This document shows positions 42,644 to 50,898 of a DNA stretch of 64,000 nucleotides, one piece after another. Position 1 is the first letter of the stretch, and each line of letters begins with the position of its first letter. Both the position numbers and the translations under genes were made by a program. A model generated the notes under the pieces. The model worked only from the letters and a program-made list of their open reading frames with translations. It was not told the DNA's origin and ran no database searches. This DNA comes from Microbacterium sp. W4I4 (GTDB lineage Bacteria > Actinomycetota > Actinomycetes > Actinomycetales > Microbacteriaceae): positions 1,984,001-2,048,000 of the forward strand of contig NZ_JAUSXT010000001.1 of NCBI RefSeq assembly GCF_030816235.1, given 5' to 3'.

Positions 42644-42824
42644 CGAAGACCTCTTCCACTGTGGATCCGAAGTGCCGCGCGAGATGCACGGCCAGCGTCA
42701 GCGAAGGGTCGTACCGGCCGGTCTCGATCGCATTGATCGTCTGCCGGGAGACTCCGACGGCCGTCGCGAGCGTCTGCTGCGAGAGTCCCTGCTCGGTTCT
42801 GAGCTCCTTGACCCTGCTGCGCAC
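42630..42824 (-). CDS. Short XRE-family helix-turn-helix regulator
   Basis: A 64-residue DNA-binding protein that is little more than a helix-turn-helix: RVKELRTEQGLSQQTLATAV, then SRQTINAIETGRYDPSLTLA, ending VEEVFDV. This matches the YozG-like Cro/C1 group. GTG 42824 lies 6 bases after TACGGT on the minus strand, so the start is fixed and the mRNA is leaderless. Three 18-bp operators (42854-42918) lie just upstream and are its probable targets. Confidence 0.88.
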   Translation of the reverse strand: MRSRVKELRTEQGLSQQTLATAVGVSRQTINAIETGRYDPSLTLAVHLARHFGSTVEEVFDVDG

Positions 42825-42853
42825 ATGTCAACCGTAGGACAACACGCCCGGGA

Positions 42854-42918
42854 TGTAAAGCGCGCTTGACACTCTCCAGAGATGTAAAGCATGCTTGTCA
42901 TGTCAAGCCGCCTTTACA
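42854..42918. promoter_or_regulatory. Three 18-bp operators between XRE operon and export gene
   Basis: TGTAAAGCGCGCTTGACA (42854-42871), TGTAAAGCATGCTTGTCA (42883-42900) and TGTCAAGCCGCCTTTACA (42901-42918) share the dyad TGTNAAGC-NN-GCTTNACA. The second and third abut. They are probably bound by the XRE protein to control both divergent units. Confidence 0.75.
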
Positions 42919-42934
42919 TCTTACGGAGATCATC

Positions 42935-43417
42935 ATGCAGGAAGCACTCGTCGACTTCACCCAGTCCCTTCCCCTCTGGCTGCAGTGGGCCGGGGTCATG
43001 CTCGCAGCCGCCATCCCGTTCATCGAGTCGTACTTCGGCACGCTCATCGGCGTCGTCGCCGGCGTCCCGCTGCCGATCACCCTGCTCGCGGCGATCCTCG
43101 GGAACCTGATCTCGATGCTGATCTTCGTGTTCGTCGCCTCCGCCGCCCGAGCCAAGGTGCTCGCCCGCCGCGGCACCGATCAGCAGACCGAGCCATCGGC
43201 CCGCCGCGCCAAGGTCAAGCGCATGTTCGACCGCTTCGGTGTGCCCGGAGTGAGCCTGCTCGGTCAGGCCGTGCTGCCCAGCCAGATCACCTCGGGGATG
43301 ATGGTCTCGTTCGGCGCCAGCCGCAACGCCGTGATCTTCTGGCAGGTCATCTCGATCATCGTCTGGGCGCTGATCTTCGGCCTCATCGGCATGGGCGGCA
43401 TCGCCCTGTTCCGCTGA
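42935..43417 (+). CDS. Small multidrug export protein family (PF06695-like)
   Basis: A 160-residue membrane protein with about four hydrophobic segments. GVMLAAAIPFIESYFGTLIG, LLAAILGNLISMLIFVFVAS and PSQITSGMMVSFGASRNAVIFWQ match the DedA-distant small multidrug export family. Real substrates are not established for this group. ATG 42935 follows ACGGAGATCATC; the open frame before it overlaps the operators. It is divergently controlled with the XRE operon by the triple operator. Confidence 0.8.
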   Translation: MQEALVDFTQSLPLWLQWAGVMLAAAIPFIESYFGTLIGVVAGVPLPITLLAAILGNLISMLIFVFVASAARAKVLARRGTDQQTEPSARRAKVKRMFDRFGVPGVSLLGQAVLPSQITSGMMVSFGASRNAVIFWQVISIIVWALIFGLIGMGGIALFR

Positions 43418-43456
43418 GCCGCGGCATCCGGACGCCGGGCGGATGCCGCTCGGCTC
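43416..43456. terminator. Bidirectional hairpin spanning two stop codons
   Basis: GAGCCG-CGGCATCCG (43416-43430) pairs with CGGATGCCG-CT-CGGCTC (43440-43456). It overlaps the stops of the export gene and the convergent ROK gene. Confidence 0.7.
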
Positions 43457-44633
43457 AGCTGCTCAGAGCGAAGCTCTGCGGCAGCACATCGGGCGAGAGC
43501 GCATGCTCGACGGCCAGCATCGCGGCGCCGAGGACCGCGGCCCGGCCGGCGGTCACCGACTGGGCGATGGTGAGATGCTCGCTGGCCAGCGGGGTGGTGC
43601 GCGTGTAGACGACCTCACGAACGCCGGCGATCAGGTGCTCGCCGACCCGGGCCATCGCTCCCCCGATCACGATCAGCGACGGGTTGAGCAGGCTCACCGA
43701 AGTGGTGAGCACTTCGCCGAGGTCGCGACCGGCCTGACGCACAGCTTGGATGGCTTCGAGGTTGCCCTGCTTGACCAGCTCCACGACGTCGCCGCCGTTC
43801 GAGGCCGGGAAGCCCCGGCTCGCGAGTTCCCGGGCGATCGCCGGTCCGGACGCCAGCGCCTCCAGGCATCCGCGGTTGCCGCAGGGGCAGGGCACATCCG
43901 CACTGCGGGCCACACGCACGTGGCCGATGTCGCCGGCGGTGCCCTGGGCGCCGCGCAGCAGCTGTCCGTGGGAGATGATGCCGGCGCCGATGCCGGTGCC
44001 GACCTTGACGAACATCAGATGGTCGATGTTCGGCCAGGCGAAGGCCCGCTCGCCGAGCGCCGAGATGTTCACGTCGTTGTCGACGAGCACCGGCACCTCC
44101 ACATGCTGCTGCACCCAGCCCGGCACGTCGAAGCGGTCCCAGCCGGGCATGATCGGCGGATTCACCGGACGTCCGGTGGGATGCTCCACGGGTCCGGGGA
44201 CGCCGACGCCCACGGCGGCGACGCGGTCACGACTCAGATCCAGCGAGCGCACCAGACTCGCCCCGGTCTCGACGGCCCATCCGAGCACCGCCTCGGGGCC
44301 CCGCGCGACCTCCATCTGGCCGGTCTGCTCGGCGAGGATCGTCCCGGCCAGGTCGGAGACGGCGACCGTGGTGTGCGAGGCGCCGATGTCCACTCCGATG
44401 ACCACCTTCGCACTGGGATTGAGCGCGAACTGGGACGGTGGCCGCCCCCCGGTGGATGCGGCGTCTGCGACCGGACGGATCAGCCCCCGATCCATGAGCT
44501 CGTCCACTCGCGCGGCGACTGTCGAGCGCGCCAGTCCTGATGCCTTGGCCAGCTCGGCGCGGGTGCGCGGGACGCCGTCACGGAGCAGCTGGAACAGCTC
44601 CCCGACGCCTCCGGCGCTCGGATTGGACGGCAT
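43455..44633 (-). CDS. ROK family transcriptional regulator/sugar kinase
   Basis: A 392-residue regulator. An N-terminal winged helix (RAELAKASGLARSTVAARVDELM) precedes a ROK sugar-kinase fold: GVDIGASHTTVAVSDL, VPVLVDNDVN, GTAGDIGHV and the zinc motif CPCGNRGCLE. The frame opens at GTG 44660, but AGGAG just upstream favours ATG 44633. It follows the ABC permease on the same strand and probably regulates the divergent sugar importer and catabolic genes. Whether it keeps kinase activity cannot be said. Confidence 0.9.
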   Translation of the reverse strand: MPSNPSAGGVGELFQLLRDGVPRTRAELAKASGLARSTVAARVDELMDRGLIRPVADAASTGGRPPSQFALNPSAKVVIGVDIGASHTTVAVSDLAGTILAEQTGQMEVARGPEAVLGWAVETGASLVRSLDLSRDRVAAVGVGVPGPVEHPTGRPVNPPIMPGWDRFDVPGWVQQHVEVPVLVDNDVNISALGERAFAWPNIDHLMFVKVGTGIGAGIISHGQLLRGAQGTAGDIGHVRVARSADVPCPCGNRGCLEALASGPAIARELASRGFPASNGGDVVELVKQGNLEAIQAVRQAGRDLGEVLTTSVSLLNPSLIVIGGAMARVGEHLIAGVREVVYTRTTPLASEHLTIAQSVTAGRAAVLGAAMLAVEHALSPDVLPQSFALSS

Positions 44634-44688
44634 TCGTCTCCTGTCAGGGTTCCGGGTCACGCAGAGACTTCTGCCTTCCCTCGGCAGT

Positions 44689-45738
44689 CTACGCGCGGAT
44701 TTCGGCGGAAGTCGGCCGGGCGGCCCTCCGCTTGCGCGCGCCCGCGAAGCGCTGCTGCAGCAGCACGGCGATCACGATGATCACACCCTTGGTGAGGGAC
44801 TGCAGAGACGAGGACATGTTGTTCTGCACGAACACGTTCTGCAGCACGGCGAAGATGAGCACGCCGAACACGGTGCCGGTGATCGTGCCGCGTCCGCCGA
44901 TCAGCAGCGTGCCGCCGACCACGACCGCGGCGATCGCATCGAGCTCGTAGAGGTTGCCGTGCGTGGAGGTGCCCGCGTTGGTGCGACCCAGGATCATCAC
45001 TGCGGCGATACCGGCGGTGAGCCCGGCCAGCGCGTAGAGCCACATGACGTGCTGGTTGACCTTGATGCCCGCCAGCCGCGCGGCCTCGACGTTTCCGCCG
45101 ATCGCCACCGTGCGGCGCCCGAAAGTGGTGCGGTTCAGCAGCAGCCATCCGGCCACGGCGACGATGGCGAAGATCCAGATGAGGATGTCGACGCCGAGCA
45201 GGTCGACGTTCATCGCCTTGAGGAAGTCGCGGTCCGACACCACGAGGGTGCGCTGGTTCGCCAGCACTTCAGCCAGGCCCCGGGCGCCGACGAGCATCGC
45301 CAGGGTCGCCATGAAGGCTGCGACCTTGCCGTACGCGATGATGACGCCGTTGATCAAACCCGCACCGGCGCCGACGAGAAGCGCGATGATCACGGTGACG
45401 ATCCAGTGCGACGACTTGGCGACGTCCTGCACGACGGCAAGTGCACCGACGACCGAGGCGAGCGCCAGCACCGCGCCGACCGAGAGGTCGATGCCGCCGG
45501 CGATGATCACGAAGGTCATGCCGATGCTGATCACGCCGATGATCGACGCCTGGCGCAGGATCACGAGCGCATTGCCGAAGTTGAAGAAGTTGTCGAAGGC
45601 CGTCAGCATCCCCACGGCGATGATGGCGAGCAGCGCCAGCACCAGTCCGAGGTTGCGTCCGGCGGCACCGGAGAACAGCGACCGCATCAGCGGACGGGAC
45701 GCGCTGTCAGCGACGGGGGTCAGAGTCTGCTCGCTCAC
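44689..45738 (-). CDS. Sugar ABC transporter permease (RbsC/XylH type)
   Basis: A 349-residue membrane permease of the ribose/xylose-type importers, with eight to ten hydrophobic segments. Family marks are GGIDLSVGAVLALASVVGAL and GRTNAGTSTHGNLYELDAIAAVVVGG-type sequence (the coupling loop). GTG 45738 overlaps the ATPase stop as GTGA, so translation is coupled. Its partners are the double ATPase upstream and the lipoprotein encoded divergently at 47505. Confidence 0.92.
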   Translation of the reverse strand: MSEQTLTPVADSASRPLMRSLFSGAAGRNLGLVLALLAIIAVGMLTAFDNFFNFGNALVILRQASIIGVISIGMTFVIIAGGIDLSVGAVLALASVVGALAVVQDVAKSSHWIVTVIIALLVGAGAGLINGVIIAYGKVAAFMATLAMLVGARGLAEVLANQRTLVVSDRDFLKAMNVDLLGVDILIWIFAIVAVAGWLLLNRTTFGRRTVAIGGNVEAARLAGIKVNQHVMWLYALAGLTAGIAAVMILGRTNAGTSTHGNLYELDAIAAVVVGGTLLIGGRGTITGTVFGVLIFAVLQNVFVQNNMSSSLQSLTKGVIIVIAVLLQQRFAGARKRRAARPTSAEIRA

Positions 45739-47255
45739 GCGGCGGCTCCTTTCATGACGAGATCGAGCACGCCGTGCTCATCGATCTCCGAGGCGGGAAG
45801 AGAGGTGAGGACGCGCCCGTCGCCGACGACGAGCACGGTGTCAGCCAGACCGAGTACTTCCTCGATCTCGCTGGAGATGATGACGATCGCGTGGCCGTCT
45901 GCGGCCAGATCGTGGATGAGGCCGTAGATCTCCGCACGCGCACCGACGTCGACGCCGCGCGTGGGTTCGTCGAGCAGCAGCACACGGCTGCCGTGCGCGA
46001 TCCACCGCGACAGCAGGATCTTCTGCTGGTTGCCGCCGGAGAGGGTGCCCGCCGGCAGGTCGGGGTCCGCAGGGCGCAGCTCCATCGCATCCATCTGCTC
46101 GCGGGCGATCCGGCGTTCCGCGCGTTCGTCGAGCCAGCCGCCGGTGGCGAGCCTGCCGAAGGTCGGCAGCAGGATGTTGCGGAAGATCGCCTCCCCCAGG
46201 ACGAGCCCCTGCGACTTGCGCTCTTCGGGGCTGAGCCCCATCCCCGCGCGCACCGCGGCGGCGACCGATCCGCGCCGCAGCGGTTTGCCGTCGACGAGCA
46301 CGCGCCCGGAGGAGGCGTGACGTGCGCCGTAGACGGTCTCGATGATCTCGGAACGGCCCGAGCCGACCAGTCCTGCCAACCCGACGATCTCCCCCGCCCG
46401 CACCGAGAACGACACGTCCGAGAACACCCCGTCGAGGCTGAGATCCTCGACCTCGAGCAGCACCGGGGCATCCGCCGCGATCGGAACGGCCACGGGAAAC
46501 ACGTTCTCCACCAGACGACCCGTCATGTGCTTGATCAGGGACTGCGTGGGGGTGTCGGCGACCTCGAGGTTGCTGGCCGTGCTCGCACCGTCCTTCAGCA
46601 CGGTGATCCGGTCGCCGATGGTGCGGATCTCCTCCAGACGGTGCGTGATGTAGATCACCGCGATCCCCTGGGCGGTGAGCTCCTTGACCACGTCGAACAG
46701 CCGACGCACCTCCTCGGCGCCGAGGGCTGCAGAGGGCTCGTCCATGACGATGAGGCGGATGTCGTGGGAGAGCGCTCTGGCCATGCTCACGATCTGCTTC
46801 TCCGCCGAACTGAGCGTGCCGACCTCGGCATACGGCGAGAGGTGCTCGTGGCCGAGGCGCTTCAGGAGAGCGCGGGCTCGGTTGGCGGTCGCGAGGCGCC
46901 GCGTGAATCCTCCTCTGGCCAGCTCGTGCCCGAGGAAGATGTTCTCCGCGACGGTCAGGCCGTCGACGACATCGAGCTCCTGGTACATGGTGGCGATGCC
47001 GAGGTCGATCGCCGCCTGCGGGTCGGGGATGGAGACGGGCTCGCCGTTCCAGAGGATCTCGCCCGCGTCGGGCTGATGCACGCCGGCGAGGGTCTTGATG
47101 AGGGTGGACTTGCCGGCGCCGTTCTGTCCGAGCAGGCAGTGCACCTCGCCGGCGCGGATCTCCAGATCCACGCCGCGCAGCGCACGCACGGCACCGAAGG
47201 TCTTCTCCACGCCGCGCATCTCCAGTAATGCCGGAGTCTGGTCATCTTTGATCAC
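45735..47255 (-). CDS. Sugar ABC transporter ATPase (RbsA/XylG type), two domains
   Basis: A 506-residue double ATPase. The first domain has Walker A GQNGAGKST, signature LSSAEKQIV and DEPSAALG. The second has the degenerate Walker A GLVGSGRSE, LSGGNQQK and DEPTRGVDVGA, as in RbsA. GTG 47255 is chosen because TATGTT (47267-47262, minus strand) lies exactly 6 bases upstream; longer readings start in non-coding sequence. It is the first gene of ATPase-permease-ROK. Confidence 0.93.
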   Translation of the reverse strand: MIKDDQTPALLEMRGVEKTFGAVRALRGVDLEIRAGEVHCLLGQNGAGKSTLIKTLAGVHQPDAGEILWNGEPVSIPDPQAAIDLGIATMYQELDVVDGLTVAENIFLGHELARGGFTRRLATANRARALLKRLGHEHLSPYAEVGTLSSAEKQIVSMARALSHDIRLIVMDEPSAALGAEEVRRLFDVVKELTAQGIAVIYITHRLEEIRTIGDRITVLKDGASTASNLEVADTPTQSLIKHMTGRLVENVFPVAVPIAADAPVLLEVEDLSLDGVFSDVSFSVRAGEIVGLAGLVGSGRSEIIETVYGARHASSGRVLVDGKPLRRGSVAAAVRAGMGLSPEERKSQGLVLGEAIFRNILLPTFGRLATGGWLDERAERRIAREQMDAMELRPADPDLPAGTLSGGNQQKILLSRWIAHGSRVLLLDEPTRGVDVGARAEIYGLIHDLAADGHAIVIISSEIEEVLGLADTVLVVGDGRVLTSLPASEIDEHGVLDLVMKGAAA

Positions 47256-47429
47256 AGGAGGAACATAACATGCCGACGACTCCCCTGGCGAGGGGTGCGA
47301 GAACGGCATCCGAGGGTCGATCCCGCAGCCGACGGGGCGCGCCTATCTGCTGAATCCCCCGGAATCTCGCACGTGATGCACTTCTACCAAGAAAGAAGCA
47401 AAAGCTGTACAAGGTCGCCGATCTTCTGT

Positions 47430-47504
47430 TAGCTTCTCCTTGAGAGTGCCGGCGAGCTCCCACTCGTCCGCACGCACCTGCATCACTTTCAAGGAGGAAA
47501 CGAC
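47430..47504 (+). promoter_or_regulatory. Promoter and leader of the sugar-binding lipoprotein gene
   Basis: TGTTAGCTT (47427-47435) is an extended -10; the leader then runs to CAAGGAGGAAACGAC before ATG 47505. A/T-richer DNA at 47375-47435, with CTTCT/AGAAG arms near 47381-47398, is a possible regulator site. The gap 47256-47504 holds no gene. Confidence 0.5.
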
Positions 47505-48551
47505 ATGCTCAGCATGCGCAAGCGCGGACTTCGTCCGCTGATGGCAGGCGCGGCAGCGCTGTTCGCCATCACACTGGTGGCCGGCTGCACCAGCACCACC
47601 GAGGACAGCACGACCGACCGCCAGGGCACGACCAGCGACGAGAACAAGGCGTCCGGCGACACCGTCGTCATCGGCTGGTCGGGACCGGAGGCCGACCACG
47701 GCTGGCTCGGTGCCATCAACTCCGGCGCGATCGCTGCGGCCGAGGGGTTCGACGACGTCGAGCTGCGTCAGGCCGAGGGCACCAATGACGCCAACCAGCA
47801 GATCGCCGCGGTCGAGAAGTTCATCAACGACGGCGTCGACGCCATCGTGCTGCTGCCGACGGACGGCGCCGCCCTCACGCAGGCGGCACAGAAGGCGATG
47901 GATGCCGGCATCCCCGTCATCAACGTCGACCGCGAGTTCTCGAGCACGTTCGCCTCACGTGCCACCATCCTCGGTGACAACTACGGCATGGGCGTCAGCG
48001 CCGGCACGTACATCTGCGAGCAGCTCGACGGCAAGTCGGATGCCGTGGTCGCCGAGATCGCCGGCATCGACTCGCTGCCGCTGACCCAGGACCGCTCGCA
48101 GGGTTTCAAGGACGCCCTCGACACCTGCGGTCTCGAGGTCGGACCCCGCGTGGCCGCCGACTTCACCGTCGCCGGCGGCGAGAGCGCGGCATCCCAGCTG
48201 CTCTCCGCCAACCCGAAGATCGACGCGATCTGGAACCACGACGACGACCAGGGCGTCGGCGTGATGGCCGCCATCGAGTCGGCGGGCCGTAGCGAGTTCT
48301 TCATGGTCGGCGGCGCCGGCAGCGTCAACATGATGGATCGCATCAAGGCCGACGACAGCGTCGTCAAGGCGACCGTCATCTACCCGTCGACGCAGGCCGC
48401 CGACGGCATCGCGCTCGCGCGTCTCATCGCCCAGGGCAAGACCCTCGGCGACCTGATCACGCCGAGCGTGCCGTACCGCATCGTGCTCGACGCGCCTGTC
48501 GTGACCAAGGACAACGTCGACGAGTTCATCAAGCTCGCCTTCGAGTCCTGA
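47505..48551 (+). CDS. Sugar ABC transporter substrate-binding lipoprotein
   Basis: A surface lipoprotein of 348 residues in the periplasmic-binding-protein-like I/LacI fold (RbsB type). The lipobox TLVAGC puts the lipidated Cys at 28. An acidic/Thr linker precedes VVIGWSGPEADHGWLGAINSG; NQQIAAVEKFINDGVDAIVL, DREFSSTF and WNHDDDQGVG are ligand-domain pieces. ATG 47505 follows CAAGGAGGAAACGAC, a strong ribosome binding site. The likely ligand is a sugar or sugar derivative that feeds the downstream dehydrogenase and isomerase. Confidence 0.92.
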   Translation: MLSMRKRGLRPLMAGAAALFAITLVAGCTSTTEDSTTDRQGTTSDENKASGDTVVIGWSGPEADHGWLGAINSGAIAAAEGFDDVELRQAEGTNDANQQIAAVEKFINDGVDAIVLLPTDGAALTQAAQKAMDAGIPVINVDREFSSTFASRATILGDNYGMGVSAGTYICEQLDGKSDAVVAEIAGIDSLPLTQDRSQGFKDALDTCGLEVGPRVAADFTVAGGESAASQLLSANPKIDAIWNHDDDQGVGVMAAIESAGRSEFFMVGGAGSVNMMDRIKADDSVVKATVIYPSTQAADGIALARLIAQGKTLGDLITPSVPYRIVLDAPVVTKDNVDEFIKLAFES

Positions 48552-48565
48552 CCCCCTCTCGTCGG

Positions 48566-48589
48566 GCGGGCGCCCTCACCGGCGCCCGC
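48566..48589 (+). terminator. Hairpin between binding protein and dehydrogenase genes
   Basis: GCGGGCGCC (48566-48574) pairs with GGCGCCCGC (48581-48589) on a 6-base loop. It is probably a partial terminator or 3' stabiliser that keeps the binding protein more abundant than the enzymes. Confidence 0.65.
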
Positions 48590-48612
48590 TCGACGCATTC
48601 CCGGAGAGAACG

Positions 48613-49767
48613 ATGACGAAATCACTGCGCGTGGCGATGATCGGCCACGGATTCATGGGAGCGGCGCACTCCGTGGGCTGGCGCCAGGCGCCCGCCGCCT
48701 TCGATCTGCCCCTCGCCCCGACGATGGCCGTGCTGGTGGGCCGGGATGCCGAGCGGACCGCGGCCGATGCCACCCGCTGGGGCTGGAGCGAGACGGCCAC
48801 TGACTGGCGGACGGTCGTCGAGCGCGACGACATCGATGTCATCGACATCGTCACCCCCGGCGACTCGCATGCCGAGATCGCCGTCGCCGCGCTCGAGGCC
48901 GGCAAGCACGTGCTGTGCGAGAAGCCGCTGGCCAACACGGTCGCCGATGCGCAGCGGATGGCGGATGCGGCGGCATCCGCCCCCGGCCTGTCCATGGTCG
49001 GCTTCACCTATCGCCGTGTTCCCGCCGTCACGCTCATGCGCGACCTGATCGCCGAGGGCCGGATCGGCACGGTGCGGCAGGTGAGGGCGAGCTACCGGCA
49101 GGATTGGCTCGCAGACCCGGAGTCCCCGATGACCTGGCGTCTGGAGAAGGACCGGGCGGGTTCCGGATCCTTGGGCGATATCGGCGCACACGCGATCGAC
49201 ATGACTCAGTTCGTGACCGGGCAGACGGTGGACCGGGTCTCCGGCGTGCTGGAGACCATCGTCTCGGAGCGCCCGCTGATGGGCGAGTCCGTGGGCCTGG
49301 GCGGCAAGGCGGGTGGCGGGACCGGCATCGTGACGGTCGACGACCTCGCCCTCTTCACCGGACGGCTGTCCTCGGGGGCACTGGTCTCCTTCGAGGCGAC
49401 GCGCTTCGCCACCGGTCGCAAGAACGCCCTCGAGATCGAGATCTCCGGCGATCGCGGCGCGCTGTACTGGAACCTGGAGGACCTGAATTCGCTGCACCAC
49501 TACGACGCGACGCGTCCGGCGGGCACGCAGGGCTTCACCCGCATCCTGGTGACCGAGCCCGAGCATCCGTATCTGTCCGGCTGGTGGCCGACCGGTCATA
49601 TGCTCGGCTACGAGCACGGGTTCTCGCATCAGGTGAAGGACCTCGTCGAGGCGATCGCGACACGGACCGCCCCGGCGCCGGACTTCGGCGAGGGGCTGCT
49701 CGTGCAGCGGGTGCTCGACGCGGTCGAGCGCAGCGCGGCCGACGGCTCCGCCTGGACCGAAGTCTGA
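48613..49767 (+). CDS. Gfo/Idh/MocA family dehydrogenase
   Basis: An NAD(P)-dependent sugar or inositol dehydrogenase of 384 residues. The dinucleotide-binding GHGFMG is at 11-16, and EKP (103-105, LCEKPLA) carries the catalytic Lys. GDIGAHAIDMTQFV has the His/Asp active-site pair. Relatives oxidise myo-inositol, glucose-6-phosphate-like sugars or glycosides at C3. ATG 48613 follows CGGAGAGAACG. It lies between a sugar-binding protein and a TIM-barrel isomerase in one transcription unit. Confidence 0.92.
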   Translation: MTKSLRVAMIGHGFMGAAHSVGWRQAPAAFDLPLAPTMAVLVGRDAERTAADATRWGWSETATDWRTVVERDDIDVIDIVTPGDSHAEIAVAALEAGKHVLCEKPLANTVADAQRMADAAASAPGLSMVGFTYRRVPAVTLMRDLIAEGRIGTVRQVRASYRQDWLADPESPMTWRLEKDRAGSGSLGDIGAHAIDMTQFVTGQTVDRVSGVLETIVSERPLMGESVGLGGKAGGGTGIVTVDDLALFTGRLSSGALVSFEATRFATGRKNALEIEISGDRGALYWNLEDLNSLHHYDATRPAGTQGFTRILVTEPEHPYLSGWWPTGHMLGYEHGFSHQVKDLVEAIATRTAPAPDFGEGLLVQRVLDAVERSAADGSAWTEV

Positions 49768-49824
49768 ACCCGACCACCACGATCCGCCACCCGACCGGGT
49801 GCACCGACTGAGAAGAGGACGACG

Positions 49825-50829
49825 ATGTCACGACCGATCACACTGTTCACCGGCCAGTGGGCCGACCTTCCATTCGAAGAGGTCTGCCGTCTGGCAGGCG
49901 AGTGGGGCTACGACGGCCTCGAGATCGCCTGCTGGGGCGACCACCTCGACCCGTGGCGCTGGGATGACGACGCCTACGTGCAGGGTCGTCTCGACATCCT
50001 CGAGCGCAACGGCCTGAAGGTGTGGGCCATCTCCAACCACCTCAAGGGTCAGGCCGTTTGCGACGACCCGATCGACCAGCGCCACCGCAACATGCTCTCC
50101 GACCAGGTGTGGGGCGACGGCGACCCGGAGGGCGTGCGACAGCGCGCCGCCGAGGAGATGAAGCACACCGCACGCCTTGCCGCGAAGCTGGGCGTGAAGA
50201 CGGTCACCGGATTCACGGGGTCGTCGATCTGGAAGTACGTCGCGATGTTCCCGCCGGCCACCGACGAGATGGTGGAGGCCGGCTACCAGGACTTCGCCGA
50301 CCGCTGGAACCCGATCCTCGACGTCTTCGACGAGGTCGGCGTGCGCTTCGCGCACGAAGTGCATCCCTCCGAGATCGCCTACGACTACTGGACCACCAAG
50401 CGCACCCTCGAGGCGATCGGTCACCGCAAGGCGTTCGGCCTGAACTGGGACCCGTCGCACATGGTGTGGCAGGACATCGATCCGGTCGCGTTCCTCTGGG
50501 ACTTCCAGGACATCATCTACAACGTGCATTGCAAGGACACGAAGAAGCGCCTGGGCAACGGACGCAACGGCCGTCTCTCGTCGCACCTGCCGTGGGCAGA
50601 CCCGCGGCGCGGCTGGGACTTCATCTCCACCGGCCACGGCGACGTGCCGTGGGAGGACGCGTTCCGGATGCTGAACGCGATCGGCTACGAGGGCCCGCTG
50701 TCGATCGAGTGGGAGGATGCCGGAATGGACCGCCTGGTGGGCGCCCCGGAGGCTCTCGAGTTCGTCACGAAGCTGTCGACGTACAAGCCGTCGGATGCCG
50801 CGTTCGACGCGGCGTTCGCGACGCGCTGA
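49825..50829 (+). CDS. Sugar phosphate isomerase/epimerase family TIM-barrel protein
   Basis: A 334-residue xylose-isomerase-like TIM barrel. Metal and substrate site segments are visible: [56 protein letters not shown] and LSIEWEDAG. The acidic/His set E, D, H, E expected for a divalent metal site is present. Relatives include IolE/IolI and 3-keto-sugar processing enzymes. ATG 49825 follows GAAGAGGACGACG. It ends the operon at a strong terminator. Confidence 0.9.
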   Translation: MSRPITLFTGQWADLPFEEVCRLAGEWGYDGLEIACWGDHLDPWRWDDDAYVQGRLDILERNGLKVWAISNHLKGQAVCDDPIDQRHRNMLSDQVWGDGDPEGVRQRAAEEMKHTARLAAKLGVKTVTGFTGSSIWKYVAMFPPATDEMVEAGYQDFADRWNPILDVFDEVGVRFAHEVHPSEIAYDYWTTKRTLEAIGHRKAFGLNWDPSHMVWQDIDPVAFLWDFQDIIYNVHCKDTKKRLGNGRNGRLSSHLPWADPRRGWDFISTGHGDVPWEDAFRMLNAIGYEGPLSIEWEDAGMDRLVGAPEALEFVTKLSTYKPSDAAFDAAFATR

Positions 50830-50852
50830 CACCGCGACCGGAGGGGAAAGGT

Positions 50853-50882
50853 GGGTCGCCCGGCAGATCTGCCGGGCGACCC
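50853..50882. terminator. Perfect 30-base palindromic terminator
   Basis: GGGTCGCCCGGCAG and its complement (50853-50882, centre AGATCT) form a bidirectional hairpin between the isomerase gene and the convergent DHA2 gene. Confidence 0.85.
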
Positions 50883-50898
50883 GCCTTCGTTCGTCCTG

